64,000 nt of DNA, taken from positions 1-64,000 of the forward strand of contig CAVOJU010000007.1 of NCBI GenBank assembly GCA_963696315.1, in the 5' to 3' direction. Source of the stretch: CAWKEY01 sp963696315. GTDB taxonomy: Bacteria > Pseudomonadota > Gammaproteobacteria > Methylococcales > Methylomonadaceae. Below are positions 24,682 to 34,325 of the stretch, piece after piece. The position numbers and the translations under genes are program-made. Below the pieces are notes generated by a model. It had not been told where the DNA came from. It saw only the letters and a list, made by a program, of their open reading frames with translations, and did not search any database. Position 1 is the first letter of the stretch; every line of letters starts with the position of its first letter.

Positions 24682-27597
24682 ATGACTTATCAAATTAAAA
24701 CCCCGAAAAAACTCATCGAAGTAGCTTTGCCATTGGATGATATTAACATTGCTTGTGCTTATGAAAAAATGCCAGGTATAGGCGCACACCCCCGTGGAAT
24801 TCATTTTGGTGGGCACGGCGGCCCTTGACTGCTGCGAGGGCGGTCATATTTGCCCAGATGGTCAATGATCCAGGTTACGAACGGTATTTAGGACGAGGGG
24901 TCAACAAAAAGGACGCGCAGATTGAGCGCGAACGTTTGTTTGAAATTATCCGTAAACTGGTCAAGTGGGAAAACACAAATAACGAACAAGTGCTTGCCGA
25001 AGCACGGGCGGAAATCTGGAAAAGCTGGCGGGAAACTTGTGCCTTGAACAAGAGCCATCCCGAAGCTGCCACCTTGTTTAATCCCGAAAAACTGCCTGCA
25101 TTTCATGACCCGTTTGCCGGTGGAGGGGCGATACCGTTGGAAGCGCAACGTTTGGGGCTGGAAAGCTACGCCTCCGATTTAAACCCGGTGGCGGTGTTGA
25201 TTAACAAAGCGATGATCGAAATTCCGCCCAAGTTTGCTGGTCGCGCACCAGTTGTTCCTTTGCCGCCAGCTACCAACAAAAAAACCGCCACTCGCGATGC
25301 TTTTGAAGACTGGAGCGGTGCTAAAGGTTTGGCAGAAGATGTGCGCCGCTATGGCTATTGGATGCGCGAAGAAGCTTTTAAGCGCATTGGGCATCTTTAC
25401 CCTCAAGTGGATTTGGATACCGGTAAACCCATTCTCCCCTCGACCTCCGGGAGAGGAACCGGGGGAGAGGGTAATACAGCCAAGGTTATCGCATGGCTTT
25501 GGGTTCGCACCGTCAAAAGCCCCAATCCGGCGTTTTCGCATGTCGATGTGCCGCTGGCATCCACTTTTATTCTGTCCAGCAAGGCGGGTAAAGAAGCCTA
25601 TGTGCAACCGGTGATTGAGGGTGATAGTTATCATTTTGAGGTACATACGGGCAAGCCACCGGAAAGTGCGAAGAATGGCACCAAGCTGGCAAGAGGTGCG
25701 AAATTTCAATGTTTACTGTCGGAATCGCCGATTGACTCAAAATACATCTACGCAGAAGCAATGGCGGGACGTATGGGGCAAAAGCTGATGGCGGTTGTCG
25801 CCGAAGCCTCAAAGGGCCGAATTTATTTAGCACCCACACCAGAAATGGAAGCAATCGCTGCACATGCCAAGCCGGAATGGAAACCTGATGTAGCGATGCC
25901 GAAAAATCCTCGCTGGTTTTCGCCACCTGCTTATGGAATGGCGAACTTCGGTGATCTCTTCACCCCCCGCCAACTGTTGGCGCTGACCACCTTCTCGGAT
26001 TTTGTACAGGAAGCACTAGCCAAAGTGAAAGCCGACGGGCTAATTGCCGGTATGGTCGATGACGACAAGGTCTGGACTCAGGAGGAACGGGCGCTGCTGC
26101 TTATGCTGATGCTGTAGCGTTATATTTGGCATTTGCTATCGACAAAGGCGCAAATTATTGGTCAAGTATTTGCTCTTGGCATTCTGGACGAGATACTGTA
26201 ACGAGCACCTTTGGCCGTCAAGCTATCCCAATGGTATGGGATTTTGCAGAGGCCAACCCATTCAGTCAATCATCAGGCAATTTTGGCGCAGGCACAGAAC
26301 AAGCAGCTAAGTTACTCGAAAATACACCTGCTAGTGTTCAGGGTCATGTCAGTCAAGCTGGTGCCCAGCATCAAGAAATTAGCATAAATAAAGTTGTATC
26401 AACTGATCCTCCTTACTACGACAACATCGGTTATGCCGATCTTTCCGATTTTTTTTATGTTTGGTTGCGTCGTGCCTTGCGACCGGTTTATCCCGGTTTG
26501 TTTGCGACAATGGCAGTCCCCAAAACCGAAGAATTGGTTGCCACACCTTATCGACACGGCAACAAGCAAAAGGCTGAAGAATTTTTTCTCGATGGGATGA
26601 CCGAAGCAATGCATCGTTTGGCCGAACAAGCGCATCCGGCGTTTCCTACTACGATTTATTACGCCTTCAAACAGTCCGATACTACTGATATTGGCACCGG
26701 CAACACCGGTTGGGAAACTTTTCTTGAAGCGGTGTTACGGGCAGGTTTTGCGATTACCGGCACTTGGCCAATGCGGACCGAATATACAGGTAATTTGAAG
26801 AAGAGCGTCAATGCTCTCGCATCCAGCATCGTTCTCGTTTGCCGTCAACGCGATGTCAACGCAGCCACTATTTCCCGACGAGAATTCCTCCGCGATTTAA
26901 AACAAGAACTGGCCGAAGCCATCGAAGTTATGATCGGCGGCGCCATAGGTATTTCGGCAGTCGCTCCGGTTGATTTGGCCCAAGCCATGATCGGCCCAGG
27001 CATGGCGATTTTCTCCAAATATACGGCAGTGCTGGAAGCCGACGGCCGCCCGATGACCGTGCATGATGCTTGGTCCTGATTAACCGCACCATTACCGAAG
27101 GCGGCGACGATTTTGATGCCGACACCCAGTTTGCTTTAAGCTGGTTTGACGAACAAGGTTGGAGCGAAGGCGAGTTCGGCAAGGCCGATGTACTGGCGCG
27201 AGCCAAAGGCACCAGCGTGGCCGGTGTCGCCGATGCGGGCGTGCTGGAGGCAGGCGCCGGCAAAGTGCGCTTGTTGAAATGGTCCCAATATCCCGACGAT
27301 TGGTCGCCGGAACACGATAACCGCACCCCGATTTGGGAAGCCTTACATCAGTTAATCCGGGTATTGAATCAACACGGTGAATCGGCGGCAGGCAATCTGA
27401 TCGCCAGAATGCCGGAACGCAGCGAAGCCATCCGCCAGTTGGCCTATCGCTTGTATACCTTATGCGAACGTAAAGGCTGGGCCGAAGATGCCAGAGCTTA
27501 TAACGAACTGATCGGTGCCTGGCATGCGATTGTCGCCGCTTCGTTGGAAGCTGGACATAAAGGCGAACAATTTAGTCTGGATCAGTTTGGAGAATGA
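24682..27597 (+). pseudogene. DUF1156 (COG1743) DNA adenine methylase, three single-base frame breaks
   Basis: Four overlapping frames give one 972-residue protein once a base is restored in three homopolymers: TTTT at 24804-24807, GG at 26069-26070 and TT at 27070-27071. The corrected length is an exact multiple of three. It starts KTPKKLIEVALPLDDIN, then (I)HFWWARRPLTAARAV after repair. The SAM-binding motif HDPFAGGGAIPLEA lies near residue 143 and catalytic motif STDPPYYDNIGYADL near 574. The family's Zn-ribbon cysteines appear largely lost (SPNPAF and QCLLSE where CPNPxC and CPxC are expected). Role: probable self-DNA modification for the surrounding defence module. Confidence 0.85.
25430..25473. 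repeat. GGGAGAGG-type palindromic repeat inside the methylase gene
   Basis: TTCTCCCCTCGACCTCCGGGAG followed by AGGAACCGGGGGAGAGGG is the widespread C-rich/G-rich palindromic repeat normally found between genes. Here it lies in frame within the methylase, encoding an extra LPSTSGRGTGGEG peptide ahead of KVIAWLWVRTV, where relatives run on directly. Confidence 0.65.
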
Positions 27598-27600
27598 GCA

Positions 27601-28699
27601 ATGATTAAACATTTAAAATTACGGAATTTTACGGTGTTCAAAGAGGCTGAATTAAAGTTTTCGCAGGGGTTAAATGTGATCATTGGTGAAAATGGCACGG
27701 GAAAAACACATTTGTTGAAAATTAGTTACCTGCTGTCAAACGCTTGGTCAAATTTATATAAAGATTCCAGTTGGTCTAAAGATCATATTGAAAGTTATTT
27801 TTCAGAACGGATTAGGCAAGTTTTTAAGCCAGATAAAATTGGTAACTTAACAACATCGGATAGTGACGGGAAAAGTAGTGTCGGTGTTTGGTATTGTCTA
27901 CCGGGTAAAGACAGTTCCATTCTCGATGAACGAGATTGGCGGTTTTCATTTTCTAATCGATCCAAAGATAAGATTAGTATCAAAGATAAAATTAGTATCG
28001 ATGGTTATGAGTTTGCTGATACACCAGATTATGGAAAGTCCATTTATTTACCTAGCAAAGAGATGGTTTCTTTCTTTGAAGGGTTTTTAGCTGCTTTACT
28101 TAAAACGTGAAATTCCAGTTTGATGAAACGTATAGCGACTTTAGCCCTACATTTAGCGACATTAAAACTTAAAACCACCCCAACCTTAATCAAACAAGCA
28201 TTAGCTGATTTATCTTCGGATGTGGGTGGAACCTTGGAATTAGAAGGTGGTAAATTCTATTTGGTGTCTAGCGGATCAAAACGTAGAGAAATTACCTTGG
28301 TTGCAGAGGGCATTAGAAAAATTGGCTACTTTAATACATTTAATTGAAAACGGTAGTCTCGAAGTAGGTGACACGCTTTTTTGGGATGAGCCGGAAAGCA
28401 ATTTGAACCCAAAGCTAATTAAAGATGTGGCGGTTGCCATTTATTTTCTTTGTCAAAATGGCATTCAAGTCGTTATCGCTACCCATAGTTATTTTCTACT
28501 AAAAGAAATTGACTTAATCAGCCGTTCCAGGAAAGAAGACGTCCCAATTACATTTATTGGTTTAAGTAAGTCTGATGGAGCAGTCCGTGTCGAACAAGGC
28601 CAAAAATTTCAGGATTTGTCTTCAATTGTCGCATTGGATGAAGAGTTAGCGCAGTATGACCGCGAACAATCGCTTTACTATCAAACACAGGGAGATTGA
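27601..28699 (+). pseudogene. SMC/OLD-like AAA ATPase, four single-base insertions
   Basis: Removing one base from an A run near 28105, T runs near 28116 and 28140, and an A run near 28318 restores 364 codons exactly. The N-terminus has LKLRNFTVFKEAELKF and Walker A GENGTGKTH (residues 29-37). The middle has IYLPSKEMVSFFEGF and VDETYSDL. The C-terminus has VAEGIRKLATLIHLI, Walker B/signature DTLFWDEPESNL and the switch His VIATHSYFLL. This is an AAA_15/AAA_21-type ABC-ATPase-fold protein, the class that pairs with nucleases in abortive-infection or restriction modules. It follows the methylase by 3 bases and precedes the nuclease-like gene by 2. Confidence 0.8.
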
Positions 28700-28701
28700 T
28701 T

Positions 28702-29336
28702 TTGAAGCAGTTGATAGAGGGAACAGGGGATAGAGCTTTAGTATTTGAATTCCCGGATGATTGGGAAACACTCAAATACGATCAAAAAGACGGCTTTTAT
28801 GATAAGTCTGTTCAAAAATGCCAGGGAACAAAAGCAATCGATTTCTATGGTTCTGGAAAATAATCGCCAGCTTTGGATTGAAGTTAAGAATTTTCGCGGC
28901 GATTCTGCCGCCAATCAATTACGTCTTAGCCCAACTGAGAATGATGTTCCTGGATTAGTTGATACAAGAAACTTTGTCGAAGAAAAGCAATGGAAAGACC
29001 AAATCACTGTATCGCGGAAAAAAGCCATTTATCGCAGATGAAATAGCGCAAAAAGTCAGAGATACCTGTGCCGGTGTGCTAGGTGCAACCTTACGGGATG
29101 TTCCTGAGTTTCAACCCTTCTCAATCGCTTTACAAAATAAATTACCTGTTCACATTATTCTGTTTTTGCAACAGGACGAGGAACGCGATCAAGCAGTTGA
29201 CTTTCGTGGGATGGCGCAGCGCATCGCCGATAAAATCCGACAACAATTGGGATTTATGAATGCCACTGTCGAGGTCATCAATCAATATACATTATCTGAA
29301 CATGCACAATGGCGTCTATTAGGAAGCAATCCATGA
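28702..29336 (+). pseudogene. Putative PD-(D/E)XK nuclease partner of the ATPase, two single-base insertions
   Basis: Two corrections (T run near 28848, A run near 29020) give exactly 211 codons from TTG 28702. Repaired, it reads KCQGTKAIDF, then LENNRQLWIEVKNFRGD: an Asp, a spacer and E-V-K, the active-site pattern of PD-(D/E)XK nucleases. Later segments DEIAQKVRDTCAGVLGATLRD and IRQQLGFMNATVEVINQ are helical and unfamiliar. The ATPase stop and this start are 2 bases apart, so the pair is coupled. No named family recognised; the nuclease call rests on the motif and context. Confidence 0.55.
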
Positions 29337-29412
29337 GCTTAAAATCCTGGCGAGTTGGGATATTAGACTTATAAAGGTGTAAGGCGAATTTTATTTCTTA
29401 GGAGACAGTACG

Positions 29413-29690
29413 ATGTTAAAAAGTTATGAAGCCATTTACGATCATGGCAAAATCAAGTGGTTATCGGAGTTGCCAGATGTGGAACAAGCACGGGTTATCA
29501 TTACTGTACTGCCTCAGCAACCCCTTGTTAACGCAGAAACGCCCAAGCGCCGCCGACCTCCCGAAAAATTAAAGGGTAGTGTGCGAGTATTGGGTGACAT
29601 CATATCGTCCCCTTTTCTAGCGATGAATGGGAAGCGATGTCTGAGCGGACAGCTCAACAAATCAATGGCGATCCAGAGGCATTTAAATGA
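29413..29690 (+). pseudogene. Antitoxin-like small protein, one frameshift
   Basis: A good ribosome site (AGGAGACAG) precedes ATG 29413. MLKSYEAIYDHGKIKWL and QARVIITVLP are the short beta start seen in AF2212/DUF104-like antitoxins. One missing T near 29611-29614 restores SPFSSDEWEAM and the end AQQINGDPEAFK at TGA 29688-29690, giving 92 residues. The stop overlaps the next ATG (ATGA). A toxin gene would be expected next, but only a 32-codon ORF lies there. Confidence 0.55.
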
Positions 29691-29785
29691 CCACCAAGCC
29701 TTTATTGGCAAGCGTCGACTCTCAGTTTCCAACTTTTGAGGCATTACAAGGAAAATTGATAAACGGAAAGGACAATACAGTATGA
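29687..29785 (+). CDS. Tiny 32-residue ORF coupled at both ends
   Basis: ATG 29687 overlaps the antitoxin-like gene's TGA, and its own TGA (29783-29785) overlaps the DUF499 ATG, so both junctions are ATGA. The peptide starts MTTKPLLASVDSQFPTF and has no recognised family. It may be a leader that couples translation, a truncated toxin, or chance. No codon-use test was possible. Confidence 0.35.
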   Translation: MTTKPLLASVDSQFPTFEALQGKLINGKDNTV

Positions 29786-32595
29786 CAATTAAACCCTGGC
29801 GTGAAATCGCCAAACCCCATAAGGACGTGCTGGAGGGTACGTTTAAGCAGTCTGAATTTGCCGCAGATATAAGTTTGGTGGCATCCGGCAACGCATCTGC
29901 TGAATATCAGGATGCCGAGAAGTTTTTTGCCCGGACCTTTATCACGGAAGGTATGCGTTTGTTGCTGACTTCGGTGGTGCAGCGTTTGAGCGGCTTGGGC
30001 GGCGATCCGGTGATCCAGTTACAAACAGCTTTTGGTGGCGGTAAAACCCATACCATGCTGACGGTGTTTCATTTGGCTACGCGCAAAGTCGATACCCGGC
30101 AATTGATGGGGATTCCACCGATTCTGGATGAGGCCGGGATTGCTGATTTGCCTTATGCCCGAGTCGCTGTGCTGGATGGCATTAAGTTATCACCCAGTCA
30201 GCCTTTGCAGCATGATGGCGTACAGGTAAATACCTTATGGGGCGAACTGGCTTGGCAATTGGCGGGGCAAACGGGTTATGAGTTGGTGCAGCCGGCGGAT
30301 ATTGACGGTACTTCACCCGGTAAGGAAGTGTTGATCAATCTGTTAACTCAGGCGGCGCCCTGCGTGATTTTGATTGATGAATTGGTAGCGTTTATTCGCC
30401 AGTTTGAGCCAGGTCATCAGTATCTGGCCGGTACGTTTGACAGCAATATCTCGTTTATTCAAGCCTTAACAGAAGCCTTAAAAGCGGTGCCGAATGCGTT
30501 ATTGTTGGCATCGTTGCCGGAATCGGATTTAAAAATAGGCGGCACTAATGGGCAAAGAACGCTCAATTCACTGGAAAAATACTTTGCGCGGGTGGAATCG
30601 GTCTGGAAGCCGGTAGCGACTGAGGAAGCGTTTGAAATTGTGCGTCGGCGCTTGTTTGATACGGTGGGTGATACCGTTGAACTGGATGCTGTGTGCCAAC
30701 AGTTTGTAGAGCTGTATCATCAAGGGGGTAACAAATTCCCGCCTGAGACCCAGAATCATCATTATTTAGAGCGTTTACGACAATCTTATCCGATTCACCC
30801 GGAAATATTTGACCGGCTCTATGAAGACTGGTCGACTCTGGATAAATTTCAGCGCACACGGGGCGTATTACAGTACATGGCGATAGTGATTCATCGGTTG
30901 TGGAATTCTGATAACCGTGATGCCTTGATTATGCCGGGTTCCATCCCATTGGATGACAGCAATGTGCGCAACAAAAGCATTCATTATCTGCCGCAAGGGT
31001 GGGAGCCGATCATAGAGAAGGAAATTGACGGCAGCCGTTCCGAGCCTTTTGATATTGACGGCAAGGATACGCGATTTGGCAGTGTGCAGGCGGCCAGACG
31101 CACAGCTCGGACAATTTTCTTGGGTAGTGCGCCGTCTACCTCTGATCAGATGATTCGTGGTGTTAAGACCGATCATGTGTTGCTGGGCAGTGTACAGCCA
31201 GGGCAAACCATCGGCGTATTTGAAGATGTGTTAAAACGGTTGCGGGATCGTTTGCATTATCTATATGCGGAAGAAGACCGATTTTGGTTTGATACCAAGC
31301 CGAATTTGCGCAGGGAAATGGAAAGCCGCAAGCAGAAGATAAGCGACAAGGATGATGTGCAGCCTTTGTTGAAAGAGCATGTGCGGCGAGTGTTTGGCAA
31401 TAATCATTGTTTTGCCGGGATTCATGTGTTTACGCCTTCGGTGGATGTGCCGGATGATTATGGTGTAGGCCCACGCCTGGTGGTTTTGCCGGTGAATCAA
31501 GCCTGTTATAGCAAAGATGCCAACAACCAGGCCTTTGCCGCAGCCGAGCAGATTTTGCGTTTCCGTGGCGATCAGCCCCGACAAAAACAGAATCGGTTGA
31601 TTTTTTTAGCGGCTGATTTTGATGTGGCGAATCGTTTGCGCGATCAGGCTAAGACCTTTTTAGCCTGGAAGTCGATTGTGGATGATATTAATAATGAAAA
31701 GCTGAACCTGGATATGTTCCAGGTCAAGCAGGCCAAAAAGTATAAAGAGGCCACCGAAAAATCACTGCACCAGATGATACGGGAAACCTATAAATGGTTA
31801 ATCTGCCCAATGGAAGAGTTTGTCAGTGGTAAGCCGCAATTAAAATGGGAAGTGGTTGCTGTTTCATCCACTGCGCCCAATTTGATTCAAGATATTGAAA
31901 ACCGCTTGAAGGAAGAGGAATGGCTGATATTTGAATGGTCGCCCATTCATCTTATGAATTTATTGCAGCGCTGGTATTTTAAAGACGGTGTAACCGAGAT
32001 CAGTGCCTTGAAAGTGTGGCAGGATTGTTGTCATTACTTGTATTTGCCTCGCTTAATTAGAGACGATGTTTTTAAAAATGCCATTAATCTGGGGCTTCAT
32101 TCGCAAGATTTTTTCGGCTTTGCCAGTGGTAAAAGTGACGATAAATATCTGGGGTTTATTTTTGGAGATAATGTCAGCATCATCTTGGCTGATCAATCGT
32201 TGTTAATTGCGCGAGATGCTGCGGTTGCTTATAAAGAGAGTTTGAAGCCTGATATTACTGTCACACCTGCATCGGGTGGAGATATAGGTGGTGATGACAA
32301 CAGCCCGTCAATTATTAATCCCCCTATTGAACCCTAACTACCAGTAACAACTCCAGCAAAAAAACAGTTTTACGGTACTATCAATCTCGATCCAGTTAAA
32401 GCCAAAATAGATTTTGCCACGATTGTCGATGAGGTCATAGAGCAATTTACTTCCAAGCTGGGAGTGGAGGTGAAAATATCGGTGGAAATTCAGGCGACAT
32501 CGCACAGGGATGGTTTTGATGAGGCGATGCAGCGGACGGTTAAGGAGAATTGTAAGGTATTGAAGTTTGGTAATTCGGAGTTTGAAGGGGATTAG
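29782..32595 (+). pseudogene. DUF499 (COG1483) AAA+ ATPase with an internal in-frame TAA
   Basis: The first 851 residues end at TAA 32335-32337, but the same frame continues for 85 codons (QFYGTINLDPVKAKIDFATI ... NCKVLKFGNSEF) to TAG 32593-32595. That continuation is the normal DUF499 C-terminus. Gln (CAA) is the likely original codon. The Walker A-like AFGGGKTH lies at residues 83-90 and Walker B CVILIDELVAF near 195-205, with RTRGVLQYMAIVIHRLW mid-protein. DUF499 ATPases recur beside DUF1156 methylases in defence islands and probably drive DNA recognition or translocation. The core is intact, so the shorter product could still fold. Confidence 0.85.
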
Positions 32596-32673
32596 TTTCG
32601 CAAACAGGGGTTATAAACCCTAACTCCCCGGAATTTTCCTAATTCCAAGGGATTCCGGAAGAGTGAAGAATGC

Positions 32674-33567
32674 TTATAGCCCCTTATAGCGTCTCGGCCT
32701 GGGACTTTCGGCAATGCCGGGAACAGACTTTTCTTTTTCCATACCGGCAAACTCAAACAGTAAATCCAGCTCCTTATGATCAAGCTCATAATAGCAATGG
32801 TTTTTCAAACGCTCCGGCAGCACAATCGGCCCATAACGCACACGCATCAGGCGGCTGACGGTGACCTCCTGGGATTCCCACAAACGCCTGACCAAGCGGT
32901 TACGGCCTTCGCTGACGGTCACGTAATACCATTTGTTGGCACCCTCGCCGCCGGCAAAGCGAATATCATTAAATTGCGCCCTGCCATCCTCCAGCTCGAC
33001 ACCCTGCTTGAGTCTTGCCAGCGTGGCGTCCGGAACTTCACCGAGAATACGCACGGCATATTCTCGCTCCACCTGGGTGGACGGGTGCATTAATCGGTTA
33101 GCCAGTTCGCCGTTATTGGTCACCAGCAACAAACCCGAGGTATTGATATCCAAACGGCCGACAGCAATCCAGCGCCCCGTTTCCAGTTTTGGCAATTGGG
33201 TAAAAATGACCGGACGGTTTTCCGGGTCACGCCGGGTCACCACTTCACCTGTCGGTTTGTGATACAGCAGAACCCGGGTCGGTTGTTCGGCGAATTTTTC
33301 CCAGTGAACCACTCGGCCGTTAATCTGCAAATGATCACCTGGCCTCAATCGGGTACCCAAAGTGACGGTTTCGCCATTGAGCTTGAGCCGGCCTTCATCT
33401 ATCCAGCGTTCAATTTCTCTTCTGGAGCCGACACCGCCGCGCGCCAAGACTTTTTGAATGCGTTCGCCGTCGCCGCCTTTATGCGAATCGATTTTTTTAG
33501 GCGCTGGCAGCGGATTTTTTTCACTCGTTTGCTTCGGCGATCTGTTCGCTGGTTTCTTGCTTTTCAC
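32674..33567 (-). CDS. rluB: 23S rRNA pseudouridine synthase RluB
   Basis: This 297-residue enzyme isomerises a uridine in 23S rRNA (U2605 in E. coli). It has a basic N-terminal extension and an S4 RNA-binding domain (ERIQKVLARGGVGSRREIERWI). The catalytic domain contains the Asp motif VGRLDINTSGLLLVTN and EGRNRLVRRLWESQ. It overlaps scpB by 47 bases and ends the scpA-scpB-rluB series, a common gammaproteobacterial order. It converges with the defence operon across a 78-bp gap. Confidence 0.93.
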   Translation of the reverse strand: MKSKKPANRSPKQTSEKNPLPAPKKIDSHKGGDGERIQKVLARGGVGSRREIERWIDEGRLKLNGETVTLGTRLRPGDHLQINGRVVHWEKFAEQPTRVLLYHKPTGEVVTRRDPENRPVIFTQLPKLETGRWIAVGRLDINTSGLLLVTNNGELANRLMHPSTQVEREYAVRILGEVPDATLARLKQGVELEDGRAQFNDIRFAGGEGANKWYYVTVSEGRNRLVRRLWESQEVTVSRLMRVRYGPIVLPERLKNHCYYELDHKELDLLFEFAGMEKEKSVPGIAESPRPRRYKGL

Positions 33568-34126
33568 TCTTTACCTGCATGGCTTGCTGTGGGTTATCTA
33601 CCGACAAATCAAGATCCTGTATCTCTTGTAAGGTCGGTAATTCATCTAATGCTGTAACGTTAAAATAATCCAGAAATTGTTTGGTCGTGCCATAAATGGC
33701 CGGCCGGCCGGGCGCTTCCTTATGCCCCAAAACCCTGATCCAGTCGCGTTCCAGCAGAGTTTGCATGATGCTAGAACTAACACTGACGCCGCGGATATCT
33801 TCAATATCGCCGCGCGTAACCGGCTGACGATAGGCGATAATGGCCAGTGTTTCCAATAGCGCGCGTGAATATTTGGGCGGCTTTTCTTCAAACAGCCGGG
33901 ACACCCAGCGCGACAGCTCTTTTTTGACCTGAAACCGGTAACCGCTGGCTACTTTTTTTAGTTCAACCGGCCGGAACCGGTAATCGGCTGTAATCGCATC
34001 AATGGCCGCCTGTATCTCCTGGAGGTCCGGCTGTTCGAGTTCAGGGAAAACCTGCTGCACCTGTTTGGCCGTCATCGGCGCGCTGGTGGCAAATAAAATG
34101 GCTTCAACGATTCGTTTAATTTCCAT
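33521..34126 (-). CDS. scpB: Segregation and condensation protein B
   Basis: From ATG 34126 the protein has 201 residues, the kleisin-associated winged-helix subunit of bacterial condensin. Hallmarks are MEIKRIVEAILFATSAPMT, SRALLETLAIIAYRQPVTRGDIE and APGRPAIYGTTKQFLDYF. The same frame is open upstream to 34537 with a Pro/Ala/Lys-rich stretch, so a longer form cannot be excluded, but that part overlaps scpA. The C-terminus is Gln/Glu-rich. Confidence 0.9.
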   Translation of the reverse strand: MEIKRIVEAILFATSAPMTAKQVQQVFPELEQPDLQEIQAAIDAITADYRFRPVELKKVASGYRFQVKKELSRWVSRLFEEKPPKYSRALLETLAIIAYRQPVTRGDIEDIRGVSVSSSIMQTLLERDWIRVLGHKEAPGRPAIYGTTKQFLDYFNVTALDELPTLQEIQDLDLSVDNPQQAMQVKSEKQETSEQIAEANE

Positions 34127-34325
34127 GTTGCATACGGGCTGTGCGCTGACGTAATCTGGTTCGGGTACTATGGCCGGCTTGAACTGTCGACGCCGCGTTC
34201 TGAGTTTGGCGCTCGGCATGAGCTTGTAAGCAGCTGGCGCTGGAGCGGGCTCAAGGCGAGCACGGGTGCTTGCATCGGATGCAACGCTGGCGACGACTTT
34301 GGGTTTAGGTTTGGCTTGAACACGC

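Noticed and set aside
8680..32337. Stop-codon reassignment or selenocysteine to explain in-frame TGA, TAA and TAG
   Set aside because: All three stop types appear as lone interruptions while other genes in the window end normally on them; no SECIS-like hairpin was seen after the TGA at 13048-13046.
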